A stretch of 64,000 nucleotides of DNA. Origin: Streptomyces sp. NBC_00258. GTDB lineage: Bacteria > Actinomycetota > Actinomycetes > Streptomycetales > Streptomycetaceae. How positions within the stretch are numbered: the first letter of the stretch is position 1; every line of letters starts with the position of its first letter. The stretch is from NCBI RefSeq assembly GCF_036182465.1, contig NZ_CP108081.1, positions 10,912,001-10,976,000 of the forward strand, in the 5' to 3' direction. Below the pieces are notes generated by a model. The model did not search any database and had not been told where the DNA came from. It saw only the letters and a list, made by a program, of their open reading frames with translations. Below, in pieces: positions 30,031 through 38,471 of this stretch. The translations under genes were made by a program, and so were the position numbers.

Positions 30031-31752
30031 TCAGATCCAGGTGTCGAGCCACATTCTCGAATGCCAGTCGGGATACGGGATCGTCGCACCCGTGTAGATC
30101 GGGAAGAAGTAGATGAAGTTCCAGACGATGAGCAGTACGAGGACACCCGCGCTCATCGCCCCCACCGCCCGGCGTCTCTCGCTCGACCCCGGCGGCCCCA
30201 GCATCGCGCCCACCAACATCGCGACGGCCAGGCACAGATACGGCACGAAGGCCACCGCGTAGAAGGAGAAGGTCGTACGGTCCTGGTACAGGAACCAGGG
30301 CAGATAGCCGGCACCCACCGCGCACAGGACGGCGCCCGCACGCCAGTCGCGGCGCAGCGCCCACCGGTAGAGCAGATAGAGGAGCGCGAAGCACGCCGAC
30401 CACCACAGCAGCGGCGTGCCCAGCGCGAGGACCGCCTGGGAACAGCCGGACGCGGTGCGGCAGCCGTCCTGTGCGAAGTCCGTCTCGTACGAGTACGCCA
30501 CCGGCCGTCCGAGGACCAGCCAGCTCCACGGGTTGGACTCGTAGCGGTGCCAGGAGTCCAGCCCCACGTTGAACTCGTAGACGCCGTGCTCGTAGTGCCA
30601 CAGGCTGCGCAGGGAGGCCGGGATCCACGACCACGGGCCGCCCCGGCCGTGCGCCCAGTGCCGTCCGTAGCCGTTGTCGGACAGGAACCAGCCGGTCCAG
30701 GTCATCAGATACGTGACCAGAGCGACCGGCGCGAGGGACAGCGCGGACCAGCCGAGATCCTTGCGCAGCACCGACAGATACGGGCGGTGTGCCCCGGCGA
30801 TCCGGCGGGAGCCGACGTCCCACAGCACGGTCATGACCATGAAGAACGCCAGGACGTAGAGGCCGTTCCACTTGCTCGCGGCCGCCAGCCCCAGAAGTGC
30901 GCCGGCCGCGATCCGCCACGGCCGTACCCCCATCCCCGCATGCTCGCCGGTGTGTTGATGCGGACCCGCGAAGCCGCTCGCGTCCACCGGCAGGGCTTCC
31001 GCGAGGAGGGCCCGCGCCCGGCCCCGGTCGACCAGCAGGCACCCGAACGCGGCCAGGACGAAGAACATGACGACGAGGTCGAGCAGAGCGATGCGGCTCA
31101 TCACGAAGTGCAGGCCGTCCACCGCCATCAGCAGTCCGGCCAGACAGCCCAGTGCCGTCGAACGGAAAAGGCGGCGGCCTATTCGGCACAGCATCAGCAC
31201 CGAGAGCGTGCCGAGCACCGCGGTCATGAAACGCCAGCCGAAGGGGTTCAGGCCGAACATCCACTCACCGAGGGCGATCACCCACTTGCCCATCGGCGGG
31301 TGCGCCACGAAGGTCCCGGTGTCGGACAGCGGGATCACCTGGGGGTCCGCCAGGATCTGCGGGTCGGCGATCTTGCGGTCCGGCCACGTCCCCTCGTAGC
31401 CGAGCTTCAGCAACGCCCAGGCGTCCTTGGCGTAGTACGTCTCGTCGAAGGCGACGGACCGCGGCCGGCCGAGGTTCCAGAACCGGATCGCTCCGGCGAG
31501 AACGGCGACGAGGACCGGACCGATCCAGCCCATCGCCTTCGCGACGCGGTAGGCCAGTGCCGGGCCGAGGCCCAGGGCCTCGCCGACGCGCGTGCCTGGC
31601 TCCGGGAAGGGCGGGACCAGAAGGTCACGGGTATCGGTCCGTGGGCGCCCCGTGTAGCCGAACCGGCGCAGGCGCCTCGCCCAGGGAGGGGAATCCGTCT
31701 TCGGGTGGGCGTCGGCGTCGACGCCCACCTGCGCCGCGATGTCACTGGTCAC
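30031..31752 (-). CDS. pmt: Dolichyl-phosphate-mannose-type protein O-mannosyltransferase (GT39)
   Basis: A 573-residue polytopic membrane enzyme. The first membrane segment (IGPVLVAVLAGAIRFWNLG) is followed by FDETYYAKDAW, the conserved acidic loop that binds the polyprenol-phosphate donor. Many helices follow, and HWAHGRGGPWSWIPASLRSL is the typical extracytoplasmic loop. It moves mannose from polyprenyl phosphate mannose to Ser/Thr of exported proteins. In streptomycetes the main pmt gene usually lies next to rsmI; here the neighbours are an MFS exporter and a small membrane protein, so this may be a second copy or a rearranged locus. Confidence 0.9.
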   Translation of the reverse strand: MTSDIAAQVGVDADAHPKTDSPPWARRLRRFGYTGRPRTDTRDLLVPPFPEPGTRVGEALGLGPALAYRVAKAMGWIGPVLVAVLAGAIRFWNLGRPRSVAFDETYYAKDAWALLKLGYEGTWPDRKIADPQILADPQVIPLSDTGTFVAHPPMGKWVIALGEWMFGLNPFGWRFMTAVLGTLSVLMLCRIGRRLFRSTALGCLAGLLMAVDGLHFVMSRIALLDLVVMFFVLAAFGCLLVDRGRARALLAEALPVDASGFAGPHQHTGEHAGMGVRPWRIAAGALLGLAAASKWNGLYVLAFFMVMTVLWDVGSRRIAGAHRPYLSVLRKDLGWSALSLAPVALVTYLMTWTGWFLSDNGYGRHWAHGRGGPWSWIPASLRSLWHYEHGVYEFNVGLDSWHRYESNPWSWLVLGRPVAYSYETDFAQDGCRTASGCSQAVLALGTPLLWWSACFALLYLLYRWALRRDWRAGAVLCAVGAGYLPWFLYQDRTTFSFYAVAFVPYLCLAVAMLVGAMLGPPGSSERRRAVGAMSAGVLVLLIVWNFIYFFPIYTGATIPYPDWHSRMWLDTWI

Positions 31753-31781
31753 CGGGTCATCGTAGGGAACGGATGTTCATC

Positions 31782-33023
31782 TCATGCGTTTTCGGCCACC
31801 CCTGTCCGGTCGCGGAACTCCGTGGCCCAGTAGAGGAGGGCCAGGACGGGGAGTGCGGTGCCGAGGAGGGCCACCGCCGTCCAGCCGCCGGCGTGGAAGG
31901 CGAGCGAGCCGAACTGTGAACCGAGGGCGCCGCCGACGAAGAAGAGGGCGATGAAGGCGCTGTTGAGCCGCGCCCGCGCGTTCGCGTCGAGCTGGTACAC
32001 GGTGTGCTGACCGAGGATCAGCGTGGTCTGTACGGCCATGTCGAGCAGTACGGCGGCCAGGGCCAGCAGGAGGATGTGCCGCTGGCCGAATCCGGCGACC
32101 GCGAAGGCGACGGCCGCGGCGGCGAGCCCGGCGCCGGTCATCGGTCGCACCAGCTTGCGGTCGGCCCAACGGCCCGCGAAGGGAGCCACGGCCGCCCCGG
32201 CAGCTCCGACGAGGGCGAAGACACCGACTCCGACGGGGGAGTAGTGGAATCGCGGGCCCGTGAGGACGTACGAGACGGTGGTCCAGAACGCGCTGAACGC
32301 ACCGAACATCGCCGCCTGGTAGAGCCCGCGGCGGAGCAACACCGGGTGGACGCGCACCAGTCGGACCGTGGAACGCAGCACCTGGGTGTACGGGATCGCC
32401 GTGGTGGCGGCCTGACGGGGCAGGGCGGCGTGCAGGGCCAGTGCCAGCAGGGCCATGAGGACGGCGGAGCCCAGATAGACGACGCGCCAGCCGGCCACGT
32501 CGGAGACCAGGCTGCTGAGGGTGCGGGACAGCAGGATGCCGGTGAGCAGACCGCTCATCACCCGGCCCACGATCCGGCCGCGGGCGTGGTCCGGGGCGAG
32601 ACTCGCGGCGAAGGGCACCAGGATCTGGGCGACGACCGACGTGCCGCCGCTGATCAGGGACGCGATCAGCAGCATGGGGAAGCTCGTCGCGAGACCGGCT
32701 GCGAGGAGAGCGAGCGTGGTGACCGCCAGCAACACGGTGATCAGGCGGCGCTTCTCCAGGCGGTCGCCGAGCGGGACGAGCAGGAGCATGCCCAGGACGT
32801 AGCCGACCTGAGTGAGGGTGATCAGCCCGCCGGCGGCCGCCTCGCCGACGTGGAAGACGTCGCGCAGCGAGGACAACAGGGGCTGGGCGTAGTACAGGTT
32901 GGCGACCGTCATGCCGGTGGCGGCGGCCAGGAGCACGACCAGCCATCCCGGTACACCGGGTGCGGCCGCGCCGGTGGACCGGCCCGAGGTGTGGTCGTCG
33001 CGCGAGCTCTGGAGGACGTTCAT
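31782..33023 (-). CDS. MFS transporter, AraJ-like efflux permease
   Basis: A 413-residue, 12-helix transporter from ATG at 33023; an earlier ATG at 33092 adds 23 polar residues but lies inside a palindrome. The first helix (WLVVLLAAATGMTVANLYYA) is followed by the family motif LLVPLGDRLEKRRLI between helices 2 and 3. It exports small molecules by proton antiport; the substrate is unknown. A LysR gene lies immediately upstream on the same strand with an inverted repeat between them, suggesting local control. Confidence 0.9.
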   Translation of the reverse strand: MNVLQSSRDDHTSGRSTGAAAPGVPGWLVVLLAAATGMTVANLYYAQPLLSSLRDVFHVGEAAAGGLITLTQVGYVLGMLLLVPLGDRLEKRRLITVLLAVTTLALLAAGLATSFPMLLIASLISGGTSVVAQILVPFAASLAPDHARGRIVGRVMSGLLTGILLSRTLSSLVSDVAGWRVVYLGSAVLMALLALALHAALPRQAATTAIPYTQVLRSTVRLVRVHPVLLRRGLYQAAMFGAFSAFWTTVSYVLTGPRFHYSPVGVGVFALVGAAGAAVAPFAGRWADRKLVRPMTGAGLAAAAVAFAVAGFGQRHILLLALAAVLLDMAVQTTLILGQHTVYQLDANARARLNSAFIALFFVGGALGSQFGSLAFHAGGWTAVALLGTALPVLALLYWATEFRDRTGVAENA

Positions 33024-33087
33024 GGTTTCGTCAGCGTCCGGGGGCGCGCCTGTGCTTCCCTCGTTGGGTCGATGGTTCGAGATTTCA

Positions 33088-33108
33088 GTCATCTCTGAAA
33101 GAGATGAC
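33088..33108. promoter_or_regulatory. Inverted repeat, probable LysR operator before the MFS gene
   Basis: Nine-base arms GTCATCTCT (33088-33096) and AGAGATGAC (33100-33108) with spacer GAA. A related inverted repeat, AGAGA-TGGG-TCTCT (34017-34030), lies just upstream of the LysR start. Shared AGAGAT half-sites fit one regulator acting on both genes. Confidence 0.5.
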
Positions 33109-33121
33109 GACCCGGCTTCCG

Positions 33122-34009
33122 TCAGGTCATGTGCCGCAGCAGCGCGGCGACCGCCGGGGGTGCCTCGCCCCGGGGCCGGACCACCATGACCTTCCAGTTC
33201 GGCGCGTGACGGTCGAAGCGGTGGGTCGTCAGATCGGGGAACCGGTCGGCGATCGAGACGGGCATGACGCACACACCCAGGTCGTTGCGGACGAGTTCGG
33301 ACGCCGCGACGATGTCGTTGACCTCGAACGTCGGCTCGCGGTCGACGGAGGCCGCACGGAACGCCTTGTCCACGGCGAGCCGGATCGCCCAGCCGGGCGT
33401 GAAGTCCACCAGCGGCAGCCGGGCCGCGTCGGCGAGGGCGACCTTCCCGTCCGCCACGGGAAACGTCCGCCCCGGAGCGCTCACCAGCACCATCTCCTCG
33501 CGGGACAGCAGCCGGGTGACCAGCCCCCGTTGCTGCTGGCGGTCGAGGGCGACCACGGCCAGATCCACCGTTCCCTCGCGCAGCGCCTGGCGGATGTCGA
33601 CCACGGCCGCCTGCCGCAGCCGCACCACCACCCCCGGATGCTCGGCCCGCAGGGCGGCCAGCGGGCGGTGCAGGTCGGCCCAGACCCCCTGCATCGTGCC
33701 CACCGTGATGCGGCCCCGCAGGTGCCCCTGTACGACGTCGACGGCGGCCCGTGCCTGGTCCGCGGCCCGTAACGCCGCCCGCGCGGCCGGTACGAACGCC
33801 TCACCGGCCGGGGTCAGGGAGACCCGGTGCGTGGTGCGGTCGAACAGCGGGGTGCCCAGCTCGCGTTCCAGCGCGCGCACCGTGCTCGACACGGCGGACT
33901 GGACGACGTGCAGCCGCTGCGCCGCCGCGGTGAAGCCGCCCTCCTCGGCCACCGCGATGACGACCTCCATCTGCCGCAGATCCACTGGCTCTCCCGGGGC
34001 GTGGTTCAT
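33122..34009 (-). CDS. LysR family transcriptional regulator
   Basis: A 295-residue regulator. The N-terminal winged helix is typical: MEVVIAVAEEGGFTAAAQRL, then VQSAVSSTVRALERELGTPL and FDRTTHRVSLTPAG. The C-terminal part (about 95-290) is a periplasmic-binding-like ligand domain. It precedes an MFS exporter on the same strand by about 99 bases and probably controls that gene in response to the exported compound. Inverted repeats with AGAGAT half-sites flank the gene. Confidence 0.9.
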   Translation of the reverse strand: MNHAPGEPVDLRQMEVVIAVAEEGGFTAAAQRLHVVQSAVSSTVRALERELGTPLFDRTTHRVSLTPAGEAFVPAARAALRAADQARAAVDVVQGHLRGRITVGTMQGVWADLHRPLAALRAEHPGVVVRLRQAAVVDIRQALREGTVDLAVVALDRQQQRGLVTRLLSREEMVLVSAPGRTFPVADGKVALADAARLPLVDFTPGWAIRLAVDKAFRAASVDREPTFEVNDIVAASELVRNDLGVCVMPVSIADRFPDLTTHRFDRHAPNWKVMVVRPRGEAPPAVAALLRHMT

Positions 34010-34095
34010 CTTCTTCAGAGATGGGTCTCTTCATCGGCCATCACAGCATGAGGCCACCCTCGATGGCGTGGTCAATGGAGGAACGTCCGCGAACG

Positions 34096-34136
34096 CACCT
34101 CTGTGCCCGCCGTTCGCGACGGCGGGCACAGAGGTG
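34096..34136 (-). terminator. Hairpin after the GH30 gene
   Basis: Perfect 18-bp stem: CACCTCTGTGCCCGCCGT (34096-34113), loop TCGCG, complement at 34119-34136. It lies 48 bases past the GH30 stop and ends the galactan operon. Confidence 0.85.
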
Positions 34137-34183
34137 TGCGACAGAGGGTGCGTCCGGACGCCCGCCGGGGGCGGCGGCCGGTC

Positions 34184-36226
34184 CTAGTCGGTCACGTCCG
34201 TGACCTTCCAGCGCTGGTTGGAGCCGGAGTTCGGCGTCCACAGCGTGACGGCGGCCCCGTCGTTCGTGGCCTGGCCGCCGACCTCCAGAAGCCGTCCGGT
34301 GGCCGCGTTGACGAGGGTCCAGGTGCCGTCGCCGGTGGACGACATGATCCACTGGGTGGCCTTGTCGCGGGGGCCGGAGTCGGCCTCCAGGACCGGGGCG
34401 CCGTCACGGACCGCCAGGCGCTTGCCCTCCACCGGGTTGGTGAAGACGTACCGCTGCCGGTTGCCGGTGTCACCGGAGATCTGCCGCAGCTTCCACTCCT
34501 GGCCGGCCGCGTCTCCCGCGGAGGTCCTGATGACGAGGCCCGTGCCGTTGTCGGCGACGGTGAGCGCCTTGCCGCTCTGGACGCCGGTCAGCTCGTAGGA
34601 GTGGCCCTTGCGTAGTTCGGCCGCGTCCTTCGCGACACCCGAGACGCCCTTGACGACGAAGGAGGTCACGGACTGCGCGGGCACCGTGAAGGTGGCCTTG
34701 CGGTCACTGACCTTGACGGCCCTGTGGCGTTCGAGCTTGCCGTCGGCGCTGGTCACGACCGGGGTGACGGTGGCGCTGCGGCTGACCTTGCCGAACTTCG
34801 ACAGGTCGACGGTGACCGCGCGGGCGTCGGTGGTGCTGTTGACGTGGACGACCGTCGCGCCGTTGCCCTTCTTGGAGACGGCGGCGGCGCTGGAGGTGTC
34901 GTCGGTCTTGATCAGCCGGTCACCGGGCTTGATGTAGTGCGTGAAGTTGCGGGCCGTGTCGAACTTCGTGTTCGTGTAGATCGGGCAGGACTTGAGGGTG
35001 TCCTTCGAGGTGCAGCTGAACGGGAGCTGGATGCTGCCCCAGTTGCCGCCCTTGGCCGACTCGCCGCCCGGCTTCATGTTGTCGTAGTCCTCGACGGGCT
35101 GCCAGAACACCCAGGCCTTGGGCTCCAGTTCACGCAGGTCGTCGACGATGCGCTGGGCGAGACCGAGGCCCGGCCGCATGTCCGTGAAGCTCTGGCCGTC
35201 GCCCCAGTCGCCCTCGACCTCGCTCTGCCACAGCGGCTTGTCGGCCGCCTTGGCGAGGTCGCGCACGGTGGTGCGCTGGCCGGTGCCGTAGGTGTGGACG
35301 TTCATCTGGTCGACGAGGTCCCGCACTTCCTGCGGGTAGGTGTTCCAGTTCGTCGAGAAGATGGACGGGTTGGTCTCGTCCATCGCGGAGATCTCGGCCT
35401 TGGTCTTCGCCTTCTTCAGCGCCGGGGCCAGGGCCTTGATGACCTTCTGCTGGAGCTCGGGGCCGATGTGCGCCCCTTCCTGGCGGCCGCCGACGGGCTC
35501 GCCGTCGGCGCCCAGGCGGGTGCTCCAGTAGTTGGTGTTGGGCTCGTTGAAGGGGTCGATCGTGTCGACCTTGATGCCCTCGGCCTTCTCCAGCCGCTTG
35601 GTCGCCCCCGCCATGTAGGCGGCGAAGTCGTCGACCGACTCGGTCTTGAGCTGGTCGTCGGTGGCGTTGAACCCGCCGGAGACGTAGCCGCTCTTCGTCA
35701 TGAACCACGGCGGGGAGTTGCTGAACGTCTCCCAGTGGTCGATGTCGTCCTTGATGTGGTCGACCCACCAGCGCTGGGTCGCGTCGGCGTTCTTGTTCCA
35801 GTCCGCCGGGTCGTCGGCGCTCCACCAGTCGGTGTCCTCGCGGGTGGTGCCGGCCGGAGCCTTCCACCAGCCCTCGACGGCACCTCCGGCGCGCAGGTAG
35901 TCCTTGACGTCCGGGGCGTTGCCACCGCCGATGTTGTAGCGGGCGATGTTCAGCGCCAGACCGTCGTTGCCGAAGAGGAGCTTGGCGAGCTTCTCGCGTA
36001 TCTCCTTGGGGTAGTCGCCGGTGGCGTTGGCGAACCAGACGAGGCTGGTGCCCCAGCCCTCGAACTTCTCCTGCTCGTACGAGGGATCGGGCCGCACGGT
36101 GACGGCGGTGTCCGCCGCCGTGACCTGTGCGGTGGACGACGGGGCGGAGACCAGGGCGGCCCCGGTGGCCAGTGCGGTGAGGCCGGCGGCTCCGAGGAGC
36201 CGTCTGTTGCGGGTGCGGCGTGCCAT
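34184..36226 (-). CDS. Secreted GH30 endo-beta-1,6-galactanase-like enzyme with ricin B lectin domain
   Basis: A 680-residue secreted enzyme. The signal region is MARRTRNRRLLGAAGLTALA to about residue 38. The catalytic domain (about 45-390) begins FEGWGTSLVWFANATGDYP. Glu228 in DPFNEPNTNYW is the acid/base and Glu336 in WQSEVEGDWG the nucleophile. This resembles GH30 endo-1,6-galactanases that cut side chains of type II arabinogalactan. A beta-sandwich (about 410-530) and a ricin-type CBM13 (about 545-680) follow. It is the last gene of the LacI-controlled cluster and would supply galacto-oligosaccharides to the ABC importer and GH42 enzyme. Confidence 0.85.
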   Translation of the reverse strand: MARRTRNRRLLGAAGLTALATGAALVSAPSSTAQVTAADTAVTVRPDPSYEQEKFEGWGTSLVWFANATGDYPKEIREKLAKLLFGNDGLALNIARYNIGGGNAPDVKDYLRAGGAVEGWWKAPAGTTREDTDWWSADDPADWNKNADATQRWWVDHIKDDIDHWETFSNSPPWFMTKSGYVSGGFNATDDQLKTESVDDFAAYMAGATKRLEKAEGIKVDTIDPFNEPNTNYWSTRLGADGEPVGGRQEGAHIGPELQQKVIKALAPALKKAKTKAEISAMDETNPSIFSTNWNTYPQEVRDLVDQMNVHTYGTGQRTTVRDLAKAADKPLWQSEVEGDWGDGQSFTDMRPGLGLAQRIVDDLRELEPKAWVFWQPVEDYDNMKPGGESAKGGNWGSIQLPFSCTSKDTLKSCPIYTNTKFDTARNFTHYIKPGDRLIKTDDTSSAAAVSKKGNGATVVHVNSTTDARAVTVDLSKFGKVSRSATVTPVVTSADGKLERHRAVKVSDRKATFTVPAQSVTSFVVKGVSGVAKDAAELRKGHSYELTGVQSGKALTVADNGTGLVIRTSAGDAAGQEWKLRQISGDTGNRQRYVFTNPVEGKRLAVRDGAPVLEADSGPRDKATQWIMSSTGDGTWTLVNAATGRLLEVGGQATNDGAAVTLWTPNSGSNQRWKVTDVTD

Positions 36227-36346
36227 CGTGTGCTCCCAACTGCGGTGGTGGTAGCTGCGGTCGACCTCCCGCCCGTCGGGCAGGAGGGATGGCCCTCGAA
36301 CGGGTGCGGCGACGTTCGAGGAGTCGTCGGTGTGCGGGTGAGTGCG

Positions 36347-38389
36347 TCAGGTGGCGGGCTGTCGCACCACGGCGACGTCCCTGGGCCCGAGGACGAGACC
36401 GCCCTCGGCGTCGGTGTCGCCGACCAGGACCTCTCCCGCGAGGCCGGTCAGCGGCACCGTGTCGTCGGTCCGGTTGACCAGGAACAGGAAACGGCCGTCG
36501 GGTCCACGGCGTACCGTCTGCTCGACCGATCCCCGTGCGTCGGCGGGCAGTTCGCTCTGCACGCCCGCCGGGCCGAGCAGCCCCGGCAGCAGACCGGCCA
36601 GCCCGTCGACGCCGAGCCGGGTGGAGACGTACGAGGCCGAGCCCTGCCCCGCGGCGCGGCGGGTGACGGCGGGCATGCCCGCGTACGTACCGGTGCGGTA
36701 GTGGGCCAGCACCTCCACCGCGGGGTCGGTGACGGTGATCCGGTCGGTCCACAGGGTGCCCGTGCCGGCACCGTCCAGGTCGACGCTGTCGCCGTCGAGC
36801 AGCGGCCCGAACTCCTCGATACGGATGCCGAGGAGATCGCGCAGCGCTCCCGGATGACCGCCGAGCCAGATGTGGTCGTTCTCGTCGACGACACCGGAGA
36901 AGTACGTGGTGACCAGATGGCCGCCGGTCTCGACGTACCGCGTGAGCTCCTTGGCCAGCGGCGCCGGGATCACGTGCAGCACGGGTGCGATCAGCAGGTC
37001 GTAGCGGTCGAGGTCGGCCGTGGTGGTGACGACGTCGGCCCGGACGCCGAGGGCGAGGAGGGCGGAGTACCAGTCCAGCGCCTCCTGGCGGTAGTCGAGC
37101 AGGGCGGTCGGGTGGGAGTCCTGCTCGCTCGCCCACCACGAATCCCAGTCGTAGACGATCCCGACGCGGGAGGGCTCGCGCTCGGTGCCCGCGACCGGGG
37201 CCAGGGCCTTGAGCGTCCGGCCGAGGGCGGTGACCGCGCGGAAGACCTCGCTGTCGGCACCGGCGTGCGGCACCATCGCGGAGTGGTACTTCTCGGCGCC
37301 GGCCGCGGACTGGCGCCACTGGAAGTAGCACACGGCGTCGGCGCCGTGCGCGACGTGCAGCAGCGAGTCCCGGGCCAGGTCGCCCGGCCGCTTGGCCACG
37401 TTGACGGGCTGCCAGTTGACGGCGCTCGTGGAGTGCTCCATGAGGAACCACGGGCGGCCGCTCGCGATGCCGCTGGTGAGGTTCGCGGAGAAGGACAGCT
37501 CGTCGCGGTCCTGCGGGCCCGGGTGGACGTAGTGGTCGTTGGAGACGAAGTCGATCTCGCCCGCCCAGTCCGGGTAGTTCATGCCCTTGGTGTTGCCCAT
37601 CACCATGAAGTTGGTGGTGACCGGCACGTCCGGCGTGATCTCCCGCAGCACGTCCCGCTCCGCGCGCAGGTACTCCTTCAGCGCGTCGGAGGAGAAGCGC
37701 TTGAAGTCCAGCTGCTGCGTGGGGTTCGGGTGGGAGGCGGCCAGCCGGGGCGGCAGGATCTGCTCCCAGTCGCTGTAGCGCTGCGACCAGAAGGCCGTGC
37801 CCCAGGCGTGGTTGAGGGCGTCGAGGGTGGTGTACCGGTCGCGCAGCCAGTCGCGGAAGGCACGGGCCGCGTCGTCCGAGTAGTCGTAGATGTTGTGGCA
37901 GCCCAGCTCGTTGGATATGTGCCAGGCCACCAGCGCGGGATGGTCCGCGTACCGTTCGGCCATCGTCCGCACCAGACGCAGCGCGTGGTCGCGGAAGACG
38001 GGCGAGGTGGGCCGCCAGTGCTGCCGCGCCCCCGGCCACACCGTCTCACCGGAGGCGGTCACCGGAAGGATCTCCGGGTGCGCCGTGGTGAGCCAGGGCG
38101 GCGGGGACGCGGTGGCGGTGGCCAGGTCGACCCCGATGCCGCCCGCGTGCAGCAGGCCCATGATCTCGTCGAGCCAGCCGAAGTCCCACTGGTCCCGGGC
38201 CGGCTGGATGCGGGCCCAGGAGAAGATCCCCACGGAGACCAGGTTGACGCCGGCCTCACGCATCAGCCGTACGTCCTCCTCCCACACCTCGCGAGGCCAC
38301 TGCTCGGGGTTGTAGTCGGCGCCGTACGCGAGGCGTGGGGTGGAGTCACCGTCCGGCCCGTTCAGCTGGGACAGGAGGGTGGAGATCAT
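36347..38389 (-). CDS. GH42 beta-galactosidase
   Basis: A 680-residue cytoplasmic enzyme. ATG at 38389 follows GGAAGGA. The barrel opens with YGADYNPEQWPREVWEED. Glu161 in HISNELGC is the acid/base and Glu318 in FLMEHSTSA the nucleophile, both at family positions. A trimerisation domain and C-terminal sandwich follow. It hydrolyses beta-galacto-oligosaccharides after import. It lies between the binding-protein gene and the GH30 gene, gaps 69 and 120 bases, in one LacI-controlled unit. Confidence 0.94.
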   Translation of the reverse strand: MISTLLSQLNGPDGDSTPRLAYGADYNPEQWPREVWEEDVRLMREAGVNLVSVGIFSWARIQPARDQWDFGWLDEIMGLLHAGGIGVDLATATASPPPWLTTAHPEILPVTASGETVWPGARQHWRPTSPVFRDHALRLVRTMAERYADHPALVAWHISNELGCHNIYDYSDDAARAFRDWLRDRYTTLDALNHAWGTAFWSQRYSDWEQILPPRLAASHPNPTQQLDFKRFSSDALKEYLRAERDVLREITPDVPVTTNFMVMGNTKGMNYPDWAGEIDFVSNDHYVHPGPQDRDELSFSANLTSGIASGRPWFLMEHSTSAVNWQPVNVAKRPGDLARDSLLHVAHGADAVCYFQWRQSAAGAEKYHSAMVPHAGADSEVFRAVTALGRTLKALAPVAGTEREPSRVGIVYDWDSWWASEQDSHPTALLDYRQEALDWYSALLALGVRADVVTTTADLDRYDLLIAPVLHVIPAPLAKELTRYVETGGHLVTTYFSGVVDENDHIWLGGHPGALRDLLGIRIEEFGPLLDGDSVDLDGAGTGTLWTDRITVTDPAVEVLAHYRTGTYAGMPAVTRRAAGQGSASYVSTRLGVDGLAGLLPGLLGPAGVQSELPADARGSVEQTVRRGPDGRFLFLVNRTDDTVPLTGLAGEVLVGDTDAEGGLVLGPRDVAVVRQPAT

Positions 38390-38433
38390 CGTGGTCCTTC
38401 CGGTGTGGCACAAGAGGCGGCATGGGGTCGGGT

Positions 38434-38471
38434 GTCGAACTGGTCGACGGTGGTCGAACTAGTTGACGGTG
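38434..38471. repeat. Tandem 19-bp repeat at the binding-protein/GH42 junction
   Basis: GTCGAACTGGTCGACGGTG (38434-38452) is followed directly by GTCGAACTAGTTGACGGTG (38453-38471), two mismatches. The second copy covers the stop codon of the binding-protein gene. It may be a processing or regulatory site, or a chance duplication. Confidence 0.6.
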
